Assembly: GCA_902624455.1 (NCBI GenBank) | Contig: CACNXQ010000002.1 | Location: forward strand, 207,353-271,352 | DNA length: 64,000 nt | Reading direction: 5' to 3' | Source of the DNA: an uncultured Pelagibacteraceae bacterium | GTDB lineage: Bacteria > Pseudomonadota > Alphaproteobacteria > Pelagibacterales > AG-422-B15 | In this document: positions 52,069-62,885 of the stretch, in pieces | How positions within the stretch are numbered: position 1 is the stretch's first letter | Layout of the letters: every line of letters begins with the position of its first letter | Position numbers and translations under genes: made by a program | Notes under the pieces: model-generated | Told to the model about the DNA's origin: nothing | Seen by the model: only the letters and a program-made list of their open reading frames with translations | Databases searched by the model: none

Positions 52069-53449
52069 CTATTTTTTTTAACGTTTCTGAAAACTGTTTA
52101 GCCCAATTAGTTACAGTACCTGCTCCCAAAAAAACAAATAAGATTTGATATTTGTAATCTATTAAGTTCAGCAAATCATTATTGCTTGAATAATGTGATA
52201 CCTTAACTTTTGAATTTTCACTTAATCTTTTGGTAAAAGACAACATTTTAAAATTTTTTGGTTTTTTTTCACCCGCCCGATAAACATCAGACACAAATAC
52301 ATGATTTGCTGATTTGAAACATTTTGTAAATTGTGTTTTAAGATTTACCATTCTTGAAAATCTATGGGGTTGGAAAATACATACCATTTTTGTCTTTTTA
52401 TATGATTTTTTCAAACCTCGTAGAACATTTTCTATTTCTGTGGGATGGTGAGCATAGTCGTCTATAATTGTAATTTTTTTTGAGGACCATAATTTTGTTA
52501 ATCTCCTCTCAACTCCTTTATATTTTGATAGTGACTGTTTAAGAATTTTATCAGGAACATTTAAATTTGAGCAAATTGCAATAGCCGCTAATGAATTTCT
52601 AATATTGTAATCTCCAAATAATGGTAAGGATATATCTCTGATTAATTTCTTTGTTTTTTTGAAAAAAACATCAAATCGCACTTTATCTTTTAAGTAATAA
52701 ATATTACTTGCACGAACATCACTGCTTTTATGAAAGCCATATTTTATTAATTTAGTAGATGTAACTGAGTTAACTAATTTTCTTGTAACTTCGTCATCAA
52801 TACAAACAACTGCGAATCCATAAAAGGGAACTTGTGTTAAAAAATTTTTAAAATGAGATTTTAAATTACTAAATGACTTGTAATAATCTAAATGCTCATG
52901 ATCAATATTAGTTACAACCGAAATTGTAGAAGGTAATTTAACAAATGTACCATCAGACTCATCAGCTTCGATGACCATCCATTCTCCATTTCCTAGCTTT
53001 GTATTAGTACCAAATTGATTAATAATACCTCCGTTAATAACGGTTGGATTATAATTTGCGCTGTTAAGTACAGTAGCAATTAAAGAAGTTGTAGTAGTCT
53101 TTCCGTGTGATCCAGAAATAGCAATAGTTTTTTTTAAATTAGCGATTTGTGATAGTGCTTCAGCTCGTGAAATTATTGGTATATTTCTAGTTTTAGATTC
53201 CTTTAATTCGCTGTTAGATTTTTTGATTGCACTTGAATAGACAACTAATTCAGCATCCTGGATATTCTCTTTTTTATGACCAATAAATACTTTTATTTTT
53301 TTTTTCTTCAATCGAGTAATATTAGTATTAATCGATATATCACTACCTTGTACTAAATAACCAAGATCATTTAAAATTTCAGCAATTCCACTCATACCAA
53401 TACCGCCAATGCCAACTATATGTATTAGTTTACCTTTATTTATCTGCAT
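52061..53449 (-). CDS. murC: UDP-N-acetylmuramate--L-alanine ligase
   Basis: 462 aa. GIGGIGMSGIAEIL at the N-terminus binds the UDP moiety; the P-loop is GSHGKTTTTSLIA near 110; EADESDGTF and NIDHEHLDYY are catalytic segments; IDDYAHHPTEI near 320 is the MurC signature. Adds the first amino acid of the stem peptide. Overlaps murG by 10 nt. Confidence 0.97.
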   Translation of the reverse strand: MQINKGKLIHIVGIGGIGMSGIAEILNDLGYLVQGSDISINTNITRLKKKKIKVFIGHKKENIQDAELVVYSSAIKKSNSELKESKTRNIPIISRAEALSQIANLKKTIAISGSHGKTTTTSLIATVLNSANYNPTVINGGIINQFGTNTKLGNGEWMVIEADESDGTFVKLPSTISVVTNIDHEHLDYYKSFSNLKSHFKNFLTQVPFYGFAVVCIDDEVTRKLVNSVTSTKLIKYGFHKSSDVRASNIYYLKDKVRFDVFFKKTKKLIRDISLPLFGDYNIRNSLAAIAICSNLNVPDKILKQSLSKYKGVERRLTKLWSSKKITIIDDYAHHPTEIENVLRGLKKSYKKTKMVCIFQPHRFSRMVNLKTQFTKCFKSANHVFVSDVYRAGEKKPKNFKMLSFTKRLSENSKVKVSHYSSNNDLLNLIDYKYQILFVFLGAGTVTNWAKQFSETLKKIDE

Positions 53450-54492
53450 AAATCTTTTTCAATAAAATTATAAATTTGAAATGAAGCATTTAAATTCTGT
53501 CTATTAGAACTTATTTTATATTTCCTATCTTTAAATAAATTAATTATTCGCTGTATCTCAAGATATATTTTTGCTTGGGTTAATTCTTTATCAAGAATAA
53601 TTCTCGCTCCATTATTTTTCTCTAAAACTTTAGCATTAAAATATTGATGATCATCTACAGCATGTGGATAAGGGATAAGAATTGAGGGTTTATTATAATA
53701 AATTATCTCATTGAGTGTAGAAGATCCTGCTCGAGAAATGATAAGATTTGAAGTTGATAAGATACTTGGAATATCACTAAAATAATCTGAAGTAAATCCA
53801 GCTATTTTTGCACTTTTATAGATATTTTTTACTATTTTTCCATCTTCTGCTCTACATTGATGAAATACTTTCAAATTCAATCCATGTGTTTCTTTTAATT
53901 GCTTAATTGCCTTAGATATTTTGATCGATAAATTTTTAGCGCCTTGACTTCCTCCAAGAATACAAATTTGAAATATTTTGCTATAATTTTCATTGGCTTT
54001 ATTTTTCTTTTCAATTCTGATTGGCAATCCAACTTTTATTGCATTATTAACCTTTTTACCTCGATAGGTTGTAGTGTCAAAAGCTACAAATAATTTTCTC
54101 ACAAAATTTATTAAGATAAAATTTGTTTTGCCAACTAATGCATTAGCCTCGTGAGCATAAGTTTTAATATTTAGAGACCAAGCAGAAATCATAGATGGCA
54201 GTGTGATAAAGCCACCAAAGCCAACACAGCAGTCAGGTCTAATAGAGACCTGAAAGTAAAAAGATTGGATTAATAAAATAGGTATATTGATAATGTTAGC
54301 TAATTTTGAATTATTATTTAGTAACTTTTTTAAAACATATACTTTATTTTTATTGATATTCTCGAAGTATCTCTCCCCTCTTTTATCAGTAAGAATGTAA
54401 CATTGGGATTTTTTCAAAAGATCATGATAAAATACATTCATTGGCAAACAATGACCTCCTGTACCTCCACCAATTAATAATATTTTCATCAT
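53440..54492 (-). CDS. murG: UDP-GlcNAc:lipid I GlcNAc transferase
   Basis: 350 aa GT-B glycosyltransferase. GGGTGGHCLPMN near the N-terminus and CILGGSQGAKNLSI near 180 are the two Gly-rich loops. SRAGSSTLNEIIYYNKPSILIPYP near 260 (seen in parts) binds UDP-GlcNAc. Makes lipid II at the inner face of the membrane. Starts immediately after the ftsW stop. Confidence 0.96.
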   Translation of the reverse strand: MMKILLIGGGTGGHCLPMNVFYHDLLKKSQCYILTDKRGERYFENINKNKVYVLKKLLNNNSKLANIINIPILLIQSFYFQVSIRPDCCVGFGGFITLPSMISAWSLNIKTYAHEANALVGKTNFILINFVRKLFVAFDTTTYRGKKVNNAIKVGLPIRIEKKNKANENYSKIFQICILGGSQGAKNLSIKISKAIKQLKETHGLNLKVFHQCRAEDGKIVKNIYKSAKIAGFTSDYFSDIPSILSTSNLIISRAGSSTLNEIIYYNKPSILIPYPHAVDDHQYFNAKVLEKNNGARIILDKELTQAKIYLEIQRIINLFKDRKYKISSNRQNLNASFQIYNFIEKDLCR

Positions 54493-55614
54493 TTAGAGAT
54501 CTAATGTCTTATTTTTGTGTCTATTTTTAGATAAGAGTAAAATAATACCACATGTAACTGACATCCCAATAGTCGAGGAACCTCCATAACTTATAAAAGG
54601 CAGAGTAATACCGGTTGTTGGCAAAAGCCTTAAATTAACCCCAATATGAATTAATGCTTGAAGGCAAAAGAATATTACTAAAGTAAATAAACTTATCTGT
54701 AAGAAATGATTTTTGTTACTGTATACCGTTCTAAAACCATTGTAAGAAATTAGAAAAAAAATAAAAAGGATTAGAAGACATCCTAGTAAACCATATTCTT
54801 CAGCCACAACTGAAAAAATATAATCTGAGTTAGCCTCAGGGATTTTATTTTTTAAAATACCATTGCCTGGCCCAACACCAATAATACCCCCTTCTTTAAT
54901 TGCTTGTAGAGAAAGTTCAGTTTGAGAAACATCATAATTTTCAGGATATAAAAAAGAATTGATCCTATTTTGAACATTAAAATTAAAAAAATAAATTGCA
55001 GTGAATAAAGAGATTCCAAAAAATAAAATTGAAAATAATATGATGATACTAAAACCACTCATAAAAATTGAAGCAAAGTAAATTGAAGAAACAATGAAAA
55101 GTTGACTAATATCTGGTTGTAGTACTAGGATTGAAGCTAATATTGCGTATACGAAGAAACTTAGTGCATATGAGGTAACTTTTGTTTTTTCTTCTCTAAT
55201 TTCTAAGATTGATGCCAGTAGAACACAATAAAAAGGCTTGATTAATTCTATAGGCATTATTGTAAAATATTGAAAGTTTAACCATCTTTTAGATCCTTTA
55301 AATTCTGTGCCAATAAATAATGTCGCGATTAGCATTAATAAACATATTACAAAAATAAAATACGAAATATATTTGAGCCTTTCTACTGAAAAAAAAGATA
55401 ACAAGATAAATATTATTAGTCCAAAGAGTAAGTATAGAGCTTGAATATTGAAAATTGAAAATATGTTGGATGAAAATCGACTGCTGGCGGGACTTATTGT
55501 AAGACTGATATACAGGCCAATAAGCATCAATAATAAAACACAGAGAAGTATTGGCTTGTTTATCTCTAAAATCCAATCTGTTAATATACTTCTTTCTTTG
55601 TCTTCAGGTTTCAA
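54493..55614 (-). CDS. ftsW: Septal SEDS peptidoglycan glycosyltransferase FtsW
   Basis: 373 aa with about ten membrane segments. SEDS motifs: KRWLNFQYFTIMPIELIK, LQPDISQLFIVSSI, the NSDYIFSVVAEEYG loop and TTGITLPFISYGGSS. Its place between murD and murG identifies it as FtsW rather than RodA. Works with FtsI at the septum. Begins 2 nt after murD. Confidence 0.96.
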   Translation of the reverse strand: MKPEDKERSILTDWILEINKPILLCVLLLMLIGLYISLTISPASSRFSSNIFSIFNIQALYLLFGLIIFILLSFFSVERLKYISYFIFVICLLMLIATLFIGTEFKGSKRWLNFQYFTIMPIELIKPFYCVLLASILEIREEKTKVTSYALSFFVYAILASILVLQPDISQLFIVSSIYFASIFMSGFSIIILFSILFFGISLFTAIYFFNFNVQNRINSFLYPENYDVSQTELSLQAIKEGGIIGVGPGNGILKNKIPEANSDYIFSVVAEEYGLLGCLLILFIFFLISYNGFRTVYSNKNHFLQISLFTLVIFFCLQALIHIGVNLRLLPTTGITLPFISYGGSSTIGMSVTCGIILLLSKNRHKNKTLDL

Positions 55615-55616
55615 TT

Positions 55617-56915
55617 TTATATTAATCTCCTAAATAGTTTATTAAAATGATTGCCTCTATCTTCGAAATTTTGATATTGATCAAATGATGAAGCTCCAGG
55701 ACTGAATAAAATATTTTGATATTTTCCTTTTTTTAAATCTTCTGATATTTTAGGGACGATATCATCTAAGGTTCTTACTGATATAGTCGGTTTTATTTTT
55801 GAAAAGTACCTCGACCAAGGTTTTGTTTTTTCACCAAAAACATAAATTTTTTTTACCTTTTTAAGATGTTTGTCTAAGACTTTAAATTTTTTATCTTTAA
55901 GAATACCGCCACATATTAAAATAGCATTTTCATATTTTGATAAAGCATAGATTAGTGAATCAAAATTTGTTGATTTTGAATCATTTATAATTTTTAAATT
56001 ATTTTTCGCTAATATAACTTCTGTTCTAAAAGGTAAACCTCTAAAAGATTTAATATTATTTAAAAATTGTTTTTTACCAATATTTAATCTATTTAAAATA
56101 TTTACGGCATATGTAAATTTTTCATTATCAATTTGATCATTATTTTTTATGTCTAGTATTGTTTTAGGGGGAATATTTACATATTCAATCCTGTCTTTTT
56201 TTTCACAATATTTTTTATTTATTATTTGTCGCAATGTATTATTTGGACAACAAAGCCCAAATTGATCTTTATCTAAATTTTGAAAAATATTTGACTTAGC
56301 ATCGGCATATTTTTTAAATGTTCCATGTCTATCTATATGATCAATTGATAAATTGATTATACATGCAATATCAGGCTTAAAACTTTTCGTGATTTCTAGT
56401 TGATATGAAGATAGTTCAAGTATGATGATACCTGATTCAATTGGTTTTGAATTAAATATTGGCTTTCCAATATTTCCTGCAAGAACTGTGGTTTTTTGAT
56501 TTTTTTTTATTATAAAGTTAAGCAAACTTACTAGAGTTGATTTGCCGTTTGTACCAGTAATTGCAATAATTTTAATTTTTTCAGGATGTTTTTTTTGATT
56601 TAAATAATTTTGAAAAAGATCTAACTCTGAAATTAATTTTATTTTATTAACCTTTGCTTTTTTTATAAGTGGATGTGCCTGAGCACCATTTAATTTAATA
56701 CCTGGACTAGGAATAATATACTCTGCTTGCTTAATTTCTTTTGCTCCACATATATTATAACCTTTAGTTTTGAGAGAATTTCTCACTTTGAAATTGTCAT
56801 CCCAGAAACTTACAATTGCACTGCTTTTAGAGAGTGAGTTATAAACAGATTGGCCTGAAATACCCATGCCAAGAATAATAAACTTTTTTCCTTTGAATGC
56901 TTTTGATTTTAACAT
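55617..56915 (-). CDS. murD: UDP-N-acetylmuramoylalanine--D-glutamate ligase
   Basis: 432 aa. N-terminal GMGISGQSVY loop, P-loop GTNGKSTLVSLL near 115, LELSSYQLE, NLSIDHIDRHG and the C-terminal FSPGASSFDQY are the MurD fingerprints. Adds D-glutamate to the stem peptide. Follows mraY by 7 nt. Confidence 0.96.
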   Translation of the reverse strand: MLKSKAFKGKKFIILGMGISGQSVYNSLSKSSAIVSFWDDNFKVRNSLKTKGYNICGAKEIKQAEYIIPSPGIKLNGAQAHPLIKKAKVNKIKLISELDLFQNYLNQKKHPEKIKIIAITGTNGKSTLVSLLNFIIKKNQKTTVLAGNIGKPIFNSKPIESGIIILELSSYQLEITKSFKPDIACIINLSIDHIDRHGTFKKYADAKSNIFQNLDKDQFGLCCPNNTLRQIINKKYCEKKDRIEYVNIPPKTILDIKNNDQIDNEKFTYAVNILNRLNIGKKQFLNNIKSFRGLPFRTEVILAKNNLKIINDSKSTNFDSLIYALSKYENAILICGGILKDKKFKVLDKHLKKVKKIYVFGEKTKPWSRYFSKIKPTISVRTLDDIVPKISEDLKKGKYQNILFSPGASSFDQYQNFEDRGNHFNKLFRRLI

Positions 56916-56922
56916 TTAAAAA

Positions 56923-58005
56923 CTATCTTATTTTAAGAGTAGCCAAACCAACTAGAGCCAAGACTATTGCTACAATCCAAAATCTAATAACTATTTTTGA
57001 TTCAGGGACTCCGTTTTGTTCAAAGTGATGGTGAAGTGGTGCCATCTTAAAGATTCTTTTGCCTGTCATTTTGTATGAACCGACTTGAAGAATAACAGAG
57101 ACTGCTTCAGCAACAAATATCCCACCAACAATTGCTAAAACAATTTCTTGTTTAATAAGAACACTAATTGCTCCTATTGATGCTCCTAATGATAAAGATC
57201 CAGTATCACCCATAAATACCATTGCAGGCGGCGCATTATACCATAGGAAACCAAGTGCTGATCCGATGATTGCAGCACAAACAACTGTTAGCTCACCTGC
57301 ACCCGGTAAGTAATTAATATAAAGATATTCTGAAAAAATAATATTACCTGCTAAATAACAAATCACTGCAAAAGTAGCGGCAACTATCATAACAGGAACA
57401 ATAGCTAGGCCATCTAAGCCGTCTGTCAAATTTACTGCATTAGCAGATCCTAAAACGACAATTAGTGTGAATGGAATTCCAAATAATCCTAAATTGATGA
57501 AAGCATCTTTTAAAATTGGCAATGACAAAAGATTTATATCAATTGAATGATAATTTGAAATCCAATAAATAAATATTAAGGTAATTATAATTTGTAGAGT
57601 TATTCTTAGTTTTGCAGAAATACCATTACTAGTATTAGATCTTACTTTATAGAAATCATCTATAAAACCTACTAGTCCAAAAGAGATTAATATAAAAATA
57701 ATTGGAAATGATATAAAGCTTTCTGGATTAACCCAGAGTAAAATTGAACCAACTATTGATATTAATATTATTATCCCACCCATCGTAGGAGTTCCTTTTT
57801 TAGCTATCAGATGGCCTTCAGGGCCATCATCTCTTATAGGTTGACCATGGGTTTGATATTTACTTATTTGAGTTATAAGAAATGGACCAAAAACTAGGAT
57901 AAAAGAAAATGATGTAAATAACGCAAGACCAGTTCTTACAGTTAAATAGCTTATAAAATTTTGTAAACTTATTAAATCGAATTGATTAATTAAATATAAG
58001 ATCAT
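56923..58005 (-). CDS. mraY: Phospho-MurNAc-pentapeptide translocase
   Basis: 360 aa, ten membrane segments. GTPTMGGI near 74, GFIDDFYKVR near 115 with the catalytic Asp pair, NLTDGLDGLA near 195, and MAPLHHHFE near 327 are the MraY signature motifs. Makes lipid I on undecaprenyl phosphate. ATG overlaps murF stop (ATGA). Confidence 0.97.
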   Translation of the reverse strand: MILYLINQFDLISLQNFISYLTVRTGLALFTSFSFILVFGPFLITQISKYQTHGQPIRDDGPEGHLIAKKGTPTMGGIIILISIVGSILLWVNPESFISFPIIFILISFGLVGFIDDFYKVRSNTSNGISAKLRITLQIIITLIFIYWISNYHSIDINLLSLPILKDAFINLGLFGIPFTLIVVLGSANAVNLTDGLDGLAIVPVMIVAATFAVICYLAGNIIFSEYLYINYLPGAGELTVVCAAIIGSALGFLWYNAPPAMVFMGDTGSLSLGASIGAISVLIKQEIVLAIVGGIFVAEAVSVILQVGSYKMTGKRIFKMAPLHHHFEQNGVPESKIVIRFWIVAIVLALVGLATLKIR

Positions 58006-59366
58006 TTTTTACTTGATATAAATTCTATAAACTTTTTTAAATTTATTGAATTTGATCCTTTCACAAATATAGCACAATTTCTAATAATGACTTTATCAAT
58101 ATCATTGATCAATTCATCTATATTTTCATAAAAGTTAACATTTTTTTGTTTGAATTTTAGGTCATGAAATTGCTTTCCTACAAAAAAATAATTTTTAAAT
58201 CTTTTACTAAGAGCATGAGATAAAATGTCTTTATGAAAGGCTTTTGATTTAAAGCCTAATTCATTCATATCGCCCAAAATACACAGTTTATTAGCCATTT
58301 TTAAACTATTATAGATATTGATGCTCTCTCTCATTGAAAGAGGACTGGCGTTATAAGAGTGGTCTATAATATTTAACTTATAACTTTTGTATGAAGATTT
58401 AATATGATTACCTCTTCCAGGAGTAAGAGGTATTTTATTGAATTTTTTTATAATATTTTGATCTAAATCTAATATATCGAGACAACAAGCAATACATACA
58501 CTGTTTGATATTAAATTTCTCTGGTCATTTCTAATTTCGTAAGACGACAATTGCTTTTGGTTGCTCTTTATTGTCACCTGAAGCAATTTATTATTTTTTT
58601 TAGATATTTTATAATTGTATTGTGTTTTTTTATTCAGACTATAATTGGCAAGATATTTTACTTTGCTTTTTTTGAATAAGTTTAGAATATAAGTATAATG
58701 GTTGGTATCACTATTCAAAATTAAAGTCTCAACACTATTGGTAGTTGTAAATATTTCAGATTTTGCCAATGCTATTTCTTTTAAAGATTTGAAGTTTCCT
58801 AAATGTACGTTTTCTATATTCAAAATAACTGCAATATGAGGCTTTAAAATTTTTACTAACTTTGAAATTTCACTGTGGTGATTCATTCCTATTTCAAAAA
58901 AACCATATTTTGTCTGTCTCGGCATATTTAAAATTTCTAGAGGTAGGCCAATAATGTTATTGAATGATTTTCGATTACAGAATACGTATCTATTTCCTCT
59001 AAATAAATGTGAAATAGAATCTTTTGTGCTTGTTTTGCCCACACTTCCAGTAATGCCAACAAACTTAGAATTTAAGTTTGATCTATATATTTTTGCCAGA
59101 TCAATAAGAGCTTTATGAACATTTTTTACCTTAATTTGCTGTAATTTTAATTTTTTTGATACTCTCTCAACTATTGCTATAGACGCTCCTTTTTTTGCAG
59201 CTTTATCTAAAAATTTGTGTCCATCAAATATTTTGCCTTTAAAAGCGAAAAAGATATTTCCTTTTTTTAGTGTTCTTGTATCAATGGATGCACCTGATAT
59301 GGATAGTTTTGTAAGTTTTGTACCAAATAGTTTATTAATTTCTGAGACGCTTATGTAATTACTCAT
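58002..59366 (-). CDS. murF: UDP-MurNAc-tripeptide--D-alanyl-D-alanine ligase
   Basis: 454 aa. N-terminal domain SGASIDTRTLKKGNIFFAF, P-loop GSVGKTSTKDSI near 110, EIGMNHHSEI near 160, NIENVHLGNF and the C-terminal IDHSYNASPLSM are typical of MurF. Completes the pentapeptide. Overlaps murE by 8 nt. Confidence 0.96.
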   Translation of the reverse strand: MSNYISVSEINKLFGTKLTKLSISGASIDTRTLKKGNIFFAFKGKIFDGHKFLDKAAKKGASIAIVERVSKKLKLQQIKVKNVHKALIDLAKIYRSNLNSKFVGITGSVGKTSTKDSISHLFRGNRYVFCNRKSFNNIIGLPLEILNMPRQTKYGFFEIGMNHHSEISKLVKILKPHIAVILNIENVHLGNFKSLKEIALAKSEIFTTTNSVETLILNSDTNHYTYILNLFKKSKVKYLANYSLNKKTQYNYKISKKNNKLLQVTIKSNQKQLSSYEIRNDQRNLISNSVCIACCLDILDLDQNIIKKFNKIPLTPGRGNHIKSSYKSYKLNIIDHSYNASPLSMRESINIYNSLKMANKLCILGDMNELGFKSKAFHKDILSHALSKRFKNYFFVGKQFHDLKFKQKNVNFYENIDELINDIDKVIIRNCAIFVKGSNSINLKKFIEFISSKK

Positions 59367-60795
59367 ATTTTCTGAGATATTTCTTTACAATTTCTTTGTC
59401 ACTAAATTTGTATTTTTTATTTTTAATTATTTGATAATCCTCATGCCCTTTACCTGCAATCAATAAAAGATCATAAGACTGTAAACTAAAGATCGCCCTT
59501 TTTATTGCATTTTCTCTGCTGCCAAAATCAATCAAATACTTTGAATTGTTTATTATCTCCTCTCTTATTTTCTTAGGTGACTCTGTTCTCGGGTTATCAT
59601 CTGTTACATACGCTAGATCAGCATATTTATTTGCAATTTGACCCATTTTAGGACGTTTTTTCTTGTCTCTGTCACCGCCACAGCCGAATAGTACAATTAA
59701 TCTACCCATACATATTTTTCTTGCTTCTTTAAGTGAACTTTTAAGTGCATCAGGAGTGTGTGCAAAATCAACATAAATTTTTGCAAGAGATTTGGTTGAT
59801 CCAACCATTTCCATACGACCGGGTACATAGGGACAATTTAGACTTAATTTGGCAATTTTTTTTATGTTGTAACCAATTAGATAGAGGCCAACGGATGCTA
59901 GAAGAAAATTTTGAATTTGAAAGAAAGGCCAACTCCTAAATTGAAAAATTATTTTTTCTCCACCTATAATTGCAGTTATTATGTCAGTACCATTTTCACT
60001 TCTATGAATTGAATCTACTTTGAAATTATTATTTAGATTAAAATAAATAGGTTTTAATTTTTTATTTGCTTTTATTTCTGACTTAAAAGCTTTCAAATGA
60101 TTGCTATCTGCATTGATGAGAGTTTTTCCATTGTGATTAGTGTATTCTGTAAATAATTTAGCCTTACTTTTTATATAATGTTTCATGGTCCTGTGATAGT
60201 CCAAATGATCATGTGAAATATTAGTTAAGATACTCAGATCAAACTTTAAACCAAAAAATCTTTCCTGATCTAACCCATGAGATGATGTTTCCATTACTAG
60301 TATTTTATGATTTTGTGATGAAGCTAATTTTAATTCTTTAAAAAGTGATATTGGATCAGGAGAAGTTAAATTAACATTTCTACGACTGTTAGAGAATCCC
60401 AATGTACCAATAGAGATAGTTTTTTTGTTAAGTTTAGTAAGTAAATATTTTAAAAAAAAGGTAATTGAAGTTTTACCATTAGTTCCTGTAACTGCAATTT
60501 TTGTTTTAATATTGCTTTTGTAAAATAGATGAGCTGCTAGTGACAATTCTTTTCTTACGTTATCTACTCTGATGAAAGGTATTTTTAATAGTTCTGGAAT
60601 TAAAGTTTTAGATGAAACAACTATTAGAGAAGCACCTTTTTTTTGTGCCTCTAATATAAAATTATTTCCATTGTCGCTGCTTCCATCAATAGCAAAAAAA
60701 ATATCTCTTTTTTTTAGACTGCGCGTATCAAAAGAAAACTCTCGAAACTTTATTTTTTTAGCTTTGATATAATTAAGTGTTTGACTTTCAAGCAT
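59359..60795 (-). CDS. murE: UDP-MurNAc-L-Ala-D-Glu--2,6-diaminopimelate ligase
   Basis: 478 aa. P-loop VTGTNGKTSITFFL near 110, ETSSHGLDQ near 172, NISHDHLDYHRTM near 200 and the DNPRTE motif near 400, which selects meso-diaminopimelate over lysine. So this organism has Gram-negative DAP-type peptidoglycan. One nt separates it from ftsI. Confidence 0.97.
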   Translation of the reverse strand: MLESQTLNYIKAKKIKFREFSFDTRSLKKRDIFFAIDGSSDNGNNFILEAQKKGASLIVVSSKTLIPELLKIPFIRVDNVRKELSLAAHLFYKSNIKTKIAVTGTNGKTSITFFLKYLLTKLNKKTISIGTLGFSNSRRNVNLTSPDPISLFKELKLASSQNHKILVMETSSHGLDQERFFGLKFDLSILTNISHDHLDYHRTMKHYIKSKAKLFTEYTNHNGKTLINADSNHLKAFKSEIKANKKLKPIYFNLNNNFKVDSIHRSENGTDIITAIIGGEKIIFQFRSWPFFQIQNFLLASVGLYLIGYNIKKIAKLSLNCPYVPGRMEMVGSTKSLAKIYVDFAHTPDALKSSLKEARKICMGRLIVLFGCGGDRDKKKRPKMGQIANKYADLAYVTDDNPRTESPKKIREEIINNSKYLIDFGSRENAIKRAIFSLQSYDLLLIAGKGHEDYQIIKNKKYKFSDKEIVKKYLRKYE

Positions 60796-60796
60796 T

Positions 60797-62542
60797 CTAA
60801 TGAGAAGTTTTGATAATTATATTCTCATTAGGTAAATATTTTGTTTTTGTGTCTAAAATAGGGCCTATTCTATCTATTATATTTCTTACTACTCTTGTTG
60901 AATTCCATCCAGCATCAGTCCATCCAAAAGTATTGTATGGATGATAATCGTCATTGATTCCTTTGGGCTCATCCAAAGAGACAAGAACAATGTATTCAGG
61001 TTTATTAATAGGAAACGTAGAAATAAAAGTGGTCATCTTTTTATTATCATAGGACTTATCTATTATTTTTTTTGCTGTTCCAGTTTTTCCTCCCACAATA
61101 TATTTATAGTCAGTGTGCTCACTAAATGCGCGTGCTGCCGTTCCTTGATCTACTACTTTGCTCATGAGATATCTCATAATTTCACTTGTTTGTTCTGAAA
61201 ATAATCTTTCACCTTTAATCTCTTCCCCCGTTTTTTTTCGAAGAGTAGGTTTAATAAGATAGCCCCCGTTAACAACCGCTGCAGTTGCACTTGCTAAATG
61301 TAATGGAGAAATCGATAATCCATATCCATATGATATGGACTCAGTATTAGCCATTCGCCAAGGATCAGGATATATAGGACTCGCTAATTCTGGTAATTCT
61401 AAATCTATCTCATTAAGTAAACCTAACTCATACAGGTAGGATTGTTGTAAATCTTTTCCGACATCTCTAATCATCTGAATGGTTCCTACATTCGATGAGT
61501 GAACGAAAATATCTTCAACTGAACAATAGTCTTCTTCACATGGACGATGAACATCTCTTACTCTGTATTTTCCAATTTTAATACTATCATTTATTTCATA
61601 CATTGAGTTTGGAAAAAATTTCTTTTCTTCAATACCTATTGCTGTTGTAAAAGTTTTCATGACTGAACCAAACTCATAAAGACCTAATGTATTTTTATTA
61701 AACATATTATCATGGTTTTGAGTTTTTGCATTTGGATCAAAGTCTGGCAATGACACCATAGACAATATCTCTCCAGAATTAACGTCAATAATTAGTCCTG
61801 AACCACCCGTTGCACTATATAAATCCATGCCAGACAATATTTCATCCCTTACGATGTGCTGAAGTCTTACATCAAGAGAAGTTTCGAACTTTTTTTTACT
61901 TTCAGATTTTAATACAGCATTAAAGGATTTCTCTATGCCTGAAATTCCCTCATTATCAATATCTACTTTCCCAATCAAATGACTAAATAGTTCTTTATGT
62001 AAATATTTTCTCTGATTGGTATTTTCAATAGTGATGCCTGTTTCTCCTAAGTCTACTATTTCTTGTAAATCAGTTGGTGGAGTATTTCTTTTTAAATAAA
62101 AAAATTTATCTTTTGTAAGTTTTTTTCTTAAATCCTCTTCATTAATACTTGGATATATAGATTTAATTTTTGATATAAGCCCAGATTTATCATCTACTTG
62201 ATTAGGATTGATGCCAATATTATACATTTTTATATTTGCAGTTATAGATACATCGTTTCTGTCATAAATATTTCCTCGTTCTATTAATTCATTATTAGAA
62301 AAATATTTATTTTCTTGATGATAAAAAAAATTAACATCAATCATTCGAATGGCTACTGCTAAATATATACTGCTAAAAACTACAGCAGCTAAAATTAATC
62401 TATTATTAATTTTTAAAGCAAAATTATTTCTGATTGACTTAAGTTTTTCAAATGCAAATTTCTCATCATTATATCGATGCGTAAAGGCAAAGCTTTTTTG
62501 ATATATGTCAATTTTTTTACGTTTGTGTGATTTTTTTTTCAC
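60797..62542 (-). CDS. ftsI: Penicillin-binding protein 3 (septal transpeptidase FtsI)
   Basis: 581 aa class B PBP. A basic cytoplasmic tail and a membrane segment (about 48-67) precede a pedestal domain and the transpeptidase domain with catalytic Ser in SVMKTF, SSN in VHSSNVGT and KTGTAKK. Works with FtsW in septal synthesis. Starts 4 nt after the ftsL stop. Confidence 0.95.
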   Translation of the reverse strand: MKKKSHKRKKIDIYQKSFAFTHRYNDEKFAFEKLKSIRNNFALKINNRLILAAVVFSSIYLAVAIRMIDVNFFYHQENKYFSNNELIERGNIYDRNDVSITANIKMYNIGINPNQVDDKSGLISKIKSIYPSINEEDLRKKLTKDKFFYLKRNTPPTDLQEIVDLGETGITIENTNQRKYLHKELFSHLIGKVDIDNEGISGIEKSFNAVLKSESKKKFETSLDVRLQHIVRDEILSGMDLYSATGGSGLIIDVNSGEILSMVSLPDFDPNAKTQNHDNMFNKNTLGLYEFGSVMKTFTTAIGIEEKKFFPNSMYEINDSIKIGKYRVRDVHRPCEEDYCSVEDIFVHSSNVGTIQMIRDVGKDLQQSYLYELGLLNEIDLELPELASPIYPDPWRMANTESISYGYGLSISPLHLASATAAVVNGGYLIKPTLRKKTGEEIKGERLFSEQTSEIMRYLMSKVVDQGTAARAFSEHTDYKYIVGGKTGTAKKIIDKSYDNKKMTTFISTFPINKPEYIVLVSLDEPKGINDDYHPYNTFGWTDAGWNSTRVVRNIIDRIGPILDTKTKYLPNENIIIKTSH

Positions 62543-62546
62543 AAAA

Positions 62547-62885
62547 CTATCTTGCAGGTGAATTAGTATCCGGCTTTACAACATTTATGACATCACTGAA
62601 ATATTCTTGTTCTTGTTTGATGTCATTTTTATCCATTACTACAAAATATTTGGTATAATCATTAGTGATAACCATCTCAGAAATTTTTTTTAAATTTATC
62701 GGTGAAATGATTCGGCTCCATTCAATTTTATAAAGCTCATTCTTTGCTTCTTCATTTCTCAATGTAAGTTCAAGCTCATTGATTTGTTTTTGTTTGTTGG
62801 CTGATATATTTTTGATCACCATTATTGATAAGATGCCTAATAACAGTAAAAGAATTGAAAAAATCTTTAATATTCTTGAAATCAT
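62547..62885 (-). CDS. ftsL: Cell division protein FtsL-like
   Basis: 112 aa: a short cytoplasmic N-terminus, one membrane segment at about residues 6-25 and a coiled-coil region (ISANKQKQINELELTLRNEE, seen in parts). There is little sequence conservation in FtsL; the call depends on length, topology and its place between rsmH and ftsI. Overlaps rsmH by 4 nt. Confidence 0.8.
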   Translation of the reverse strand: MISRILKIFSILLLLLGILSIMVIKNISANKQKQINELELTLRNEEAKNELYKIEWSRIISPINLKKISEMVITNDYTKYFVVMDKNDIKQEQEYFSDVINVVKPDTNSPAR